From Hemileia vastatrix (taxonomy: Eukaryota > Basidiomycota > Pucciniomycetes > Pucciniales > Zaghouaniaceae), in assembly GCA_030280995.1 (NCBI GenBank), contig JASXTE010000011.1:23615317-23679316 (forward strand): a DNA stretch of 64,000 bases, given 5' to 3'. The notes under the pieces are model-generated. The model was given only the letters and a program-made list of their open reading frames with translations, was not told the DNA's origin and made no database searches. The stretch's first letter is position 1; each line of letters begins with the position of its first letter. Below are positions 11,266 through 19,826 of this stretch, in pieces. Position numbers and translations under genes: made by a program.

Positions 11266-12930
11266 TTTTTAGCCTAGGTATCCCCAGAATGAGTATTTAT
11301 TATGTTTAAAATAAGATAAACTTAATTGCATTAAACTTATAAATTAACTATATGGTGATAATACTTATATATATGGTTATTATTCTTATATATATATTTA
11401 TTTTTCTTATATATATATTTATAATACTATTATATGACTTATATTAGTTTAAATAGCTTATTCATAGCCACATAATACCTACTAAGGTGCTAATAAAGTC
11501 ATTATAGACTTATCTTTAGTGATTTTAAGTAATTATAGACATACATAAGCTTATATTTATGCATAAACCTCATAATAAGTGAAATATGGAGTTATACTAC
11601 ATATATACAGGTCTATTAGCAGGTTTAACCCTCTAAATAGCCTATAAGATTTATTTTTCTGCTTATTATAGGTCATATGGAAGTCTCTCATGTACTCAAA
11701 GCACCTACACAAGCATATACACCTTCTTCAGGTGCATATATCCAGTTTGGACAACTTAATCAGCTTCCTTTAATGAATTTTCAAGGATTTATGGGTTTGA
11801 ATATTGGTACTGTGTCAATGTGAAGGCTTGATGATGTTATTTGGGGTTCGGAAAGTTCATATGGTTCCTTTATATACTTTGGGACTCATTCTCTTCTCTT
11901 TGGATGAGTTATTTTACTTTTTCTTATGGTATCTGCTTTTATCTGTTTTCCCTACTTATGGTATGGGTGTATGATATCATTAATTGTGATTGAGGGCCCT
12001 TAAAGGAGGTCTGGGTGTTGAAGCTGCTTGAATTGGATTCCATGGGGAGGTGATGAGCACTTGCAGTGCTGTAATTTCCAGGAATAGCAGTGACATAATC
12101 TGGATTGAAGATCTGTGCACTCCAGTGGATTTTAGTATAAGTAAAGGAGGATTCGGTGGGTTATTGGATGTCAATTACTTACTAAAAATAAAATAAACAA
12201 TATTTAACAATTATTAGCACATAAATTTTTTTTAAATCCCTTATAAATTGATTTTATCTTTATATTAGCTATAACTATATTTTATTAGCCTATTTTCCAC
12301 CACTTGTCCACACAATCTAAATAATTGAGTATAAAAGTTTTATTAGTCTTTCCATGAGGTTAAGTCTATAAATTGTTTATTATTGAATAGTAGGAAAAAT
12401 TAATATTTACCGTTAAATAATACTTAATGAATAGAATGTAATGAAATTTGGGGGCCTTTCTAATTTATTACTTATTATTTTAGTATAGCCTTAGGATGTG
12501 ATTTATACACTAGTATAGCTCATATAAACCAAATATTTGGATCTGAAGCGCATTAGTGGGTTATCATAGCTCAGTGATTATTGAAAAGAACCCTAATCAG
12601 AGTTTTTGTAACTTAAATTAAATAAAAATTAGGTATTTACAGTAGTAACTGTACCCAAAATAAACCCAATTTCACTTGGTATTTGGTCACCAATATAACA
12701 CCCAATTAAATTGGTATTTGGTTTAAGCTTTGTAAGCTATTAAACTTATTATATAGCATTTAACAGTTTTTTTCAAATTTTTATTATATTTTATTTAAAT
12801 TAATAAAAACATAAATTCAGGGTAAGCTCCAGTGCTTTCATAAGTATTTTTATTACTAATATATTTTTCTACTGATTACCATACAGGTTTCTCCCTCTTT
12901 TAGGCATAATATTTATATATTTCAGACATA
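11266..12930. other. AT-rich stretch with two weak exon candidates
   Basis: 11677-11823 (+) is an open 48-codon frame after an AG (TTATAG), with a non-repetitive peptide (PTQAYTPSSGAYIQFGQ, ending NIGTVSM) and a stop at 11821-11823. It could be a terminal exon. On the minus strand 12170-11990 has a protein-like frame (FNPDYVTAIPGNYSTASAHH). Neither is recognised. Near 12664 and 12702, TTGGTATTTGGT occurs in a short direct duplication. The rest, including TATATATA runs near 11375-11425, holds nothing I can support. Confidence 0.3.
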
Positions 12931-13718
12931 ATGAGTGCTCCACAGGACAATGTAAGTGTTGAATCTGCTTTAAATATTAGGTATAAAGCTAAAAAAAATG
13001 TACCAGGATATAAATATGGAAGGACAGTCTTACCCTCATCCAGAAAATTTAAGCATAGAAGAAAATAATCCCTCCTAAAAAGGTAGCTATAAAAAAGAAA
13101 TCACCTCCTCTTCAGGATCAACTGTTTCACTTGGCCAGACAAGTCCTGAAGCTGGAGGAATAAAAGTCTTACATCATCAAGGAGGTGTAGAAGGTGCAGA
13201 TCAAATGCAGGTTAGAATTCCGGAAATTGAATTAAAAACTGGCAGAATTAAAGGGAGGAAAATGAAACAAGTCACATTCTACCTCAAGAGGATCAGGTCA
13301 GCCCCAGCACAAGATCTTGGTATAAAAATGTAAGTGTTATTAATTTCACCAACAATGGGCCAGTCACAACTGCAATAGGGATCCAGCTCCTCACTAGACA
13401 ACTTCCAATCACCCCTAAATACCAAAGGCAAAGCATCAAATGGAAGGGCTTGCTTTCATCCCTTTGTAAGTAGATGAACTTCTAATATTGTATTTGAAAC
13501 ATATTTTTAAAACACAGGTATTTTTATTGATAAAAAATCTGTACAGAAAATTGAGAAGGACTTAATACAATTGGGAATTGATGTAGATACACCTGATTTA
13601 TCATCTTCAATAACAATGGTAATATTTATGATGATAATACAGTTTACACATATTTTCTACCACATTTAAGTGAGTTGAGAGCTTCACTAAATATTGAAGA
13701 GTGTGAAAAGGAAGATGT
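12931..13718 (+). pseudogene. Gene-like sequence, left half, interrupted by copy A
   Basis: An ATG at 12931 opens 44 codons (MSAPQDNVSVESAL, then a basic KFKHRRK end). Further open blocks follow in shifting frames: IPPKKVAIKKKSPPLQDQL (13070-13150), a block ending QVTFYLKRIRSAP (13078-13335) and NVSVINFTNNGPVTTAIGIQ (about 13325-13385). The last block before the insertion is YFLPHLSELRASLNIEECEK (about 13648-13710). It ends exactly at the LTR of copy A and resumes in the same frame at 27472. I do not recognise the family. It may be a host gene or an older transposon gene. Multiple frame changes suggest introns or decay. Confidence 0.45.
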
Positions 13719-14799
13719 TGCAGACAATCCTACAGTACTAGCTATAGGCCTTGACAAAGGGAGTTGGAGAAAAACCAGAGAGAAAATCCGCTGTCCCTTT
13801 AGAAAAATATAAGTGAGATTTACCCGCTACAGTAAATTGGTTCCTGTTAATAATAGCCCCTTTTCCAATACACTTGACTGCCTGATCAGCCAAGAAAGTA
13901 GTCTCCAGACAGATTACCAAACCAAAGAACTGAAATGTAGACCAATGTCCACACTAGAGAAAGAAAAGATACTTGATGTAGGTTGAAAATCAACACCAGA
14001 GACAGCAATAATACTTGATATAGCTTGCTAGACTATACCAGAGAACCTGTTGCTAAAGTTGAGTTAAATGAAGAACTAACCTTGCAACAAACACAGCCAA
14101 TTGTAGCCAAAAAGAGTGAAAACTGAGTGAAGAACAAGGATATCACCTCAGGATGGTTGTATGATAATTAATGTTACCCCAAACTGCCTTATTTACTATA
14201 TACACACAGACCACTATCTAAGAGCCCATGCACACCAACAAATTTGGCATTTCTGAGCGCTGAATTGCATAAAACCCCTCTAGAAACGCTTCACAGCCTT
14301 CTAGCACTGAGACGGGCAGTCTGCCTGAGGTGGCCAGACCACCCTGAAGCCAGAAAACCTCCAAAAACCTCCAAAAACACCCAAAATACTTGGAAAAATA
14401 AACTACGACTACTAAAAACTTTAAAACACATAATTAAGCTACAACAACATTGGGACATGAAACATAGAAAAAAATTAGCCCATTCTAATGGTACTAAGCA
14501 CTTAACCCTAAGACTTAAGGTTAGTCCGTAAAATGCAAAAAACAAAATTAAACAGCTATCTTTTAAAATGAAAAATGAGAAATAATCCCCCAAATACTTA
14601 GAATATGAAAACTTTCATCAAGACATAAAATATAGAGAAACGCTGGGGCTATCCAATGGTAATACCCACATCCTTGCAGTCCCAATATTAATTGAATAAT
14701 TCTAGAAAAACACCCAATTATTAAACAATGCCATTTAAGAAATATCAAAACAACGCCAAACAGACCAACAAAGGGCTCCACCAATGTTGGAAGACCACA
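13719..14799 (-). repeat. 3' LTR of copy A
   Basis: On the minus strand it runs TGTGGTCTTCCAACATTGG to the end TGTCTGCA (family consensus TGTCTACA), giving TG...CA ends. The 5' LTR of the same copy is at 26388-27466. Blocks GGCCTATAGCTAGTACTATA and TGGAGACTACTTTCTTGGC are shared with all family LTRs. Confidence 0.9.
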
Positions 14800-14809
14800 T
14801 CCTCCTTTA
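14800..14809 (-). other. Polypurine tract of copy A
   Basis: Minus strand TAAAGGAGGA immediately before the 3' LTR start TGTGG. The equivalent in copies B and C is GAGGGAGGA and GGAGGGAGGA. Its place beyond the antisense genes shows that they belong to the element. Confidence 0.7.
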
Positions 14810-14847
14810 AATAGAGAATTTTCACATTCTACTTCATCACAACCACC

Positions 14848-15472
14848 ATGATCAGCTTCCTTGCCAAATCTGCTACTGACATGGGTCCTTGCCAATACTG
14901 CATTGACAACAATCTCATCTGTACCATAACACCTCCAGCTCATCCCTACAGGACATCCTGTGATGCCTGTCACTTTAGGTAGAAGACTTGTTTCAGACAT
15001 GGTCCATTGTCCTCTTCAACATCTTCTTCTCCTTCAAAACCTGATCCACCTTTCACCAGCACCAAAAGATCCAGACCATTCATCCTGATCCCCAGACTGG
15101 TCAAAAAATTACACCTTTCAAAAAAGAGTGCCAACCCTGCTACAAACACTAGCACTTCCATCCCTGGTCCTTCTAATGGTAAGCCCAATACTTACTCATA
15201 CTGAAATTCAATCTTACCAATTTCCAGTTCATTCCAATCCAGACAGTGATGATGACAATGTGGGAACCCTTGAAGAACCCCCATCTAATCCATTACCAAC
15301 CATCAAAGACAACTTCCAACAACATTCTTCTCAACAGAAGCATCTCATCCTAGATTACTCCCAATCCTTCCCTGCCAGGAACCCACAGGACCTTGAGAAA
15401 AGGAAGAACCTCATCCACCAGTTCAAAGTCAATTCTGAAAATTTTGTTACATCTCTTGATTCTTTTCTGTAA
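14848..15472 (+). pseudogene. asORF1, copy A (antisense Zn2Cys6-like protein, one stop)
   Basis: Exon 1 14848-15178 (331 nt), intron 15179-15227 (49 bp, GTAAGC...TTTCCAG), exon 2 15228-15472. Joined, this is 192 codons including the stop, in phase. The start is the Met of MISFLAKSATDMGPC; an in-frame alternative lies at 14881. The cluster is CQYC-IDNNLI-C-12 residues-CDAC-HFR(stop)KT-C, i.e. CX2CX6CX12CX2CX6C. That fits the fungal Zn2Cys6 spacing, but the basic residues lie in the second half. A Ser/Pro-rich linker, a basic segment (TKRSRPFILIPRLVKK), an acidic SDDDNVG segment at the start of exon 2 and a charged C-terminus (DLEKRKNLIHQFK) follow. The only lesion in frame is the TAG at 14981-14983 between Arg and Lys. 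It starts 49 bp inside the element from the 3' LTR, so an antisense LTR promoter is plausible. Confidence 0.75.
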
Positions 15473-15534
15473 TTACTTCTTGCCTGAAAATCTTGATTTA
15501 GAAATAAAAAAATAAAAAAAACTCCTCATTTTAA

Positions 15535-16045
15535 AGTCTTGGGGGACGAATCCTCAGTTTTAAGTCTTGGGGGACTAACAGCCCTCATTTTATAGTCTTG
15601 GGAGACTAAAAAAAAACATCAGTTTATAGTCTTGGGGGACTTAAAACCTGAATCAAAAAGACAGAACCAGAGATCAAAACATTAAAGACCAAAGAAACAA
15701 ACTAACATTCTGGGGTAACTGTTCTAAAGAGAAGCCAGCTCATCAGTTACCCCCACATTTGCCTTAACAAAATTCAGAGACTCTCCCTTGGATGCCCTCT
15801 GCCAGAATCACACTAAATCCACATTATCAGTTTATAGTCCTGAAGGACTCAACCAACAACCATCCTCAGTTTAAAGTCTTGCGGGATTGTACCATTTATC
15901 AGTTTAAAGTCTTGATGGACTTAAAGTGTTACATTTAAAGTCTTGCCAGACTACCAGTGTTCAGTTTAAAGTCTTGAAGAACTACCAGTGTTCAGTTTAA
16001 AGTCTTGACAGACTACCAGTGTTCAGTTTAAAGACTTGATGGTCT
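15535..16045 (+). promoter_or_regulatory. AGTC-N6-GACT cluster between asORF1 and asORF2, copy A
   Basis: Intact sites start at 15563, 15594, 15628, 15836, 15908, 15939 and 16001, with decayed ones at 15535 (second half GACG) and 15970 (AACT). The unit is usually AGTTTAAAGTCTTGGGGGAC and relatives. Spacers are TTGGGG, TTGGGA, CTGAAG, TTGATG, TTGCCA and TTGACA. The last copy (16032-16045) is AGAC-TTGATG-GTCT: both half-sites changed so that they still pair. The block ends about 150 bp before the asORF2 start. Either the symmetry of a dimer binding site or an RNA hairpin could explain it. Confidence 0.65.
15712..15753 (+). other. GGGGTAACTG / CAGTTACCCC hairpin, copy A
   Basis: Perfect 10-bp inverted repeat with a 22-base loop (TTCTAAAGAGAAGCCAGCTC then AT), inside the AGTC-N6-GACT cluster. 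The same hairpin with nearly the same loop recurs at 19397-19436, 29719-29760, 35132-35173, 60803-60844 and 61063-61104, and decayed at 1649, 19653 and 33200. Function unknown. Confidence 0.6.
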
Positions 16046-16196
16046 AACCACATTCTTCATATAAGGGCGGAGCCACCTCCATGCACAGTGCTTCACAGCC
16101 AACCTGCTGAACTTCCACTCTTTCTTCATTATCTACACATCACTGACAAATCTTTCATTCATCTCTTTTCTCTTCATTATTTTTCATTCACAGATC

Positions 16197-17761
16197 ATGG
16201 ATGAATCCCCAGACTATGACCCATCAGACCTTTCCTGTTTCACTGCTCCAAAGGAGTTTTCTTGTAAAGAGTGCATCCACATGTGCAGACCTTGTACCTT
16301 CACTCTTCCTACCCCTCAAGGCAAATTCTATAACAGAGCCTGTGATTCTTGCAACTCTAAAAAGAAAAGATGTGACAGAGACCCCAACTATCCAATACCT
16401 CCGCCTTTACCTTCACACAAATATATTTCCAGATCTCCTACCAGGTCACCAGAACTTGTACCTGCTTCTTCATCTTTATCTTCTGCTCCTTCCAGAAGAT
16501 CACACCATTCTATTCCCAAATCACTCCCTAAAAGACCTGCTTTATCATCTCAAGAATCTGCTTTTATCTCAGAGAATTTGGCAAAATAAGCCTCAAAATC
16601 AGCTCCCACGCTGCTAGACAGCATCCAGGTGGCCCTCCCAACGTAGGGCGGCCCACCTGCCTTGCCAGAAAGCAAAAGTTAGGCTCAAAACTCCCAAATT
16701 CAACCAGATAACAGCCAAAATACACCATTAAACACCAACAACTCTATGCAACCACCTCCTAGTGCTCCCAGATCAATGCATACACACAAAATTCTCCCCC
16801 AGACATCCCCAAAAATTCAAACAACTCTAGAAAACCTGACAGAGGACCTTCTGAAAACACCAGAGCACACAACACTGCTTCCAAACAAAAATCTCCAGTT
16901 ACTTCAAGAAGAACTAACTACACCTCTACTCTGGCCCCCAATTATTCCTCTGATGATTCCCTTTATTCTAGATATTCATACAGCAAATCACAATCAGCTT
17001 CCAGGTCACCTTCTCCTGATCCTTCCTTCAAAAACCCTGGTTCTCCACCACCAGTTTCCAACCCAACTGGGCCAAGAAATAATAATATCCACAACAACAA
17101 CAGCAGCCCTGATGCTCCAACAAGGCCACAGGAACACCCTTCTTCTCCTTCATCTTCTCAACACCATTTAGAAAATGATCATGAGAATCATTACCTCTAT
17201 CTGGTTGGTCCTCCTTCAACATCCATTCAGCTTTCTTCAACAGCTAAAATCCTGGCCCCTTACAAATTTGATGAGCTTCCAATCTGTAAGTACCAAATTA
17301 ATAAATCAAATTTCTTTAACAGAGAACAATTACTGATCTAATTCTTCTGTGTAGTTTGAACCCTGCCTCCTGAAACTACAATTGGGATTGGCCAACCTCT
17401 AGAAAATACCTTAACACTGGATTAAGCTGACATGAAACAACACCTAAGCATGATTTTTTCAAACATGCTTAAGGCCTTTTCCCTCCACGGTCCATTGAAT
17501 GAATTTGAAAAGTATCAGAGGAAAAAGCTCCTTGATAAACACTGGAAGATGTCTAGAATAATAAAGCACACCTTCCAACACTCGATCCCCACTTCTTCCC
17601 AAAAATTACCTTCCACTCTGGTACCTGACCATTACAATCCATATACTCTTTCCAGCCGCCTACACCACAAAGAACACAGCTCTTCTTCCAATCCTAACAA
17701 AAAGCAAAAACTCCACCATAATCCAGACCAGCCACCTGAGGCTTCTTCTTCCAGACATTAA
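16197..17761 (+). pseudogene. asORF2, copy A (antisense zinc-cluster protein, decayed)
   Basis: Exon 1 16197-17285, intron 17286-17354 (69 bp, GTAAGT...GTGTAG), exon 2 17355-17761. The N-terminus is DYDPSDLSCFTAPKEF, followed by CKEC-IHMCRP-C-15 residues-CDSC-NSKKKR-CDRDPNYP. That is CX2CX6CX15CX2CX6C with an extra Cys in the first loop and a lysine/arginine-rich second loop. A long low-complexity Ser/Pro region (SRSPTRSPE) and an Asn/Pro-rich region follow. Exon 2 has a conserved helical segment (MIFSNMLKAFSLHGPLNEFE) and a basic tail (NPNKKQKLHH), a possible nuclear signal. A stop at 16588, later frameshifts and a stop in exon 2 before MKQHLS break the frame. The family length, judged from copy D, is about 489 codons. 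Confidence 0.75.
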
Positions 17762-17828
17762 AATAAACAAAAAAGAAATTAATAAGTAACTAAATAGAGA
17801 GAACAATAATAATTAATAGAAATATATA

Positions 17829-17837
17829 TAAAAAGAT

Positions 17838-17868
<31 letters not shown>

Positions 17869-17890
17869 TTATTTTTATTTTTATTTTAAA
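17829..17890. repeat. Short TTTTA/TTTTTA microsatellite, copy A
   Basis: About 60 bp of impure TTTTA and TTTTTA units directly downstream of asORF2. The same site is about 840 bp in copy C (33488-34325) and about 55 bp in copy D (61828-61882, complement). Confidence 0.7.
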
Positions 17891-18018
17891 CTACTAACAT
17901 ACTAAAAAAAACTTAAAAATAAATAACAAAATTTACCAAAAATATGAGAGTTGAAAAATTAAAATGAAATGAATAATAATAATAAAATGAGACAAAAAAT
18001 AGTTACTAATAGTATCCC

Positions 18019-18789
18019 TGTCACGCTCCATGTGACACTCGAGGCAAAAGCAGCTCATTAAATCAATAATATCGAGTTCTAAATCAATACTCGAAGCTCA
18101 GAAAGCAATTCTCCATAGCAACTGCAATTCCTCTTTGTGTACTTACTATTTAACTGCGCTAGCCTAAACTCTAATTCTAAATTAGTCAATCTCTCAATAG
18201 GGTGCCTTAGTCTCATTTTCAATAAGCCACGCACAGGGCTAGGATCAACGTAATAGTAAATTAGTAGTTTTCATTGAAAGTTTGTTAATTAATTAAAAAG
18301 GGGTAAATTGAGCATGGACGGATATTAGCGAAGAGGGACTAAGTGTATGTTAGTAATGGTCTGTGGTATGGGAATGGTGCGATGAGAGGGAGTTCAATGC
18401 GAGGAGGAATAAAGGATATAAAAGGGTTGGGTATTTGGTTCGATATTCCTCAGAATTAAATTATAAAACGTATTTACATTTAATAGTGGTAAAATAATTA
18501 AGTTAAATCATTGTTATTGTATCTTTCTTTTATTTTCTCAATAATCATTTCTAAATCCTAAATCTTTGATTATTGAGTTTCCAACCCTTCGTGAGATCTT
18601 AAGAATTCCTATTACCTTTGAAATTATCTTATAATTCTTCTCGAACATACCTTGAACCTGTAGCTCTTACTTCGAGTGACCTTCGAATCACTTCCTTGAA
18701 TCATTCCTCTGTGCTTCGAAGAAGTTTCCAAATCCCTCATCTCACTTTCAGGAACATCCTCGACCTTGTGCGTAGTTCGTCCGGTGAAA
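18019..18789 (+). repeat. Solo LTR of an unrelated LTR retrotransposon
   Basis: A 771-bp insertion absent from the matching place in copies C and D. It begins TGTCACGCTCC, ends GTCCGGTGAAA (imperfect TGTCAC...GTGACA ends) and is flanked by 5-bp ATCCC on both sides (18014-18018 and 18790-18794). Copy C shows the uninterrupted GTATCCCCCAGCC. A TATAAAAGG box near 18418 fits an LTR promoter. It has more CG dinucleotides than its surroundings. The lack of internal coding sequence fits LTR-LTR recombination. Confidence 0.8.
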
Positions 18790-18831
18790 ATCCCCCAGCC
18801 AATTGATAAGCTGATCCCTGGATACCTTTAC

Positions 18832-19020
18832 CCACATCCAAGTGCACCTTGATGTGGATAAACTGTTTGATAATTTTTAAATGAATTGAAATAAAAAAAA
18901 TAAGATGAAATATTTAGAAATTATGAAAATAATGAGAGAAAGAAAGAAAATAGCATTTCCAGTCCAATAAATGAGCCTTTCCTAACCAATGCTTGCCACA
19001 TCCAGGTGACCCTGATGTGG
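18832..19020. other. Paired quasi-palindromes CCACATC...GATGTGG, copy A
   Basis: Two related inverted repeats: 18832-18857 (CCACATC, AAGTGCACC core, GATGTGG) and 18996-19020 (CCACATC, AGGTGACCC core, GATGTGG). Each is preceded by a CCAGCCAATTGATAAGC-like or CCAATAAATGAGCC-like block. The same pair is in copy D (61474-61498, 61665-61690), and in copy C one intact (34526-34551) and one decayed copy are present. They lie between the convergent ends of pol and asORF2. Confidence 0.5.
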
Positions 19021-19309
19021 TAAAACCATATAATATATTTTTGTGATTTTTCCCTCTTTATATCCTAATAACTCCCATAAAAAATTAAAAGAAAAAAAGA
19101 AAAAAAATCTAAAACTACTATCTAACTATAGACACAAAAAATAAAGAAAAGAAAAAGAAAAAAATCCAGCTCCATAGAAAGTTCAGTCCAAGAAAATGAT
19201 CACTGGGTGGGATCCCTGCAATAAAGAAAAATATTGGGAGACCACCAGTGATCCCCCACCAAACCAAATAGACAAAAAAAGCCTGTCCCAAGCCAGTAAG
19301 CCAGTCTAA

Positions 19310-19694
19310 AGTCATAGTGGACTTGAAACCTGAATAACAAAATTCAGAGCTAGGATTCAACTAGGACAAACAAAAATACTTGAAACAGACATCATAGGGT
19401 AACTGTTTTAAAGAGCAGCCAGCTCATCAGTTACCCCCACACTTGCAAAAATAAAATCTAGAAGCACCCCTGGTTACCTTCTAACAAAACACAAAATCCA
19501 ACACATTAAACCAAAACCAATAAGGGTGAAGTGTCTGGCACTTAAAGACCAAAAGAATTTCCAGTTTAAAGTCATAGGGGACTAAAACCTGTGAAGAAAA
19601 CCAATACTAGGGTTCAACCGAATTAAGAGAAGGGGTTGGAAACATACAATCTGGGGTAACTGTTGATAAAGCGGCTTACCTTTCCGTCACCCCC
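19310..19694. other. Two repeat modules between pol and asORF2, copy A
   Basis: Two tandem modules each combine an AGTC-N6-GACT site (19310-19323 ATAGTG spacer; 19570-19583 ATAGGG spacer), the words AAACCTG, a GGGGTAAC...GTTACCCC hairpin (19397-19436; decayed 19653-19694) and a GTACCTTCTAA-like tail. The same composite module lies upstream of asORF2 (15628-15753). The convergent 3' ends of pol and asORF2 are separated by these modules, so a role in transcript ends is as possible as promoter activity. Confidence 0.5.
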
Positions 19695-19826
19695 ACGCTT
19701 TCCAAAATAAAATGAAGAAGACCCAACCATGGGTACCTTCTAAAAAAATTTTCCAACAAAACAGATGCACAGCATCACCAAAATCCAAAATTAAAGAATA
19801 GTCCATAGTTTATCCTCATTTCAGAG

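Noticed and set aside
14291..15000. Minus-strand open frames within and next to the 3' LTR of copy A
   Set aside because: They are antisense shadows of the LTR and of asORF1, reappear in every LTR copy with different lengths, and have no recognisable domain.
19118..19360. 80-codon minus-strand frame (MNPSSEFCYSGF)
   Set aside because: Overlaps the hairpin modules; the counterpart in copy C is interrupted and there is no domain.
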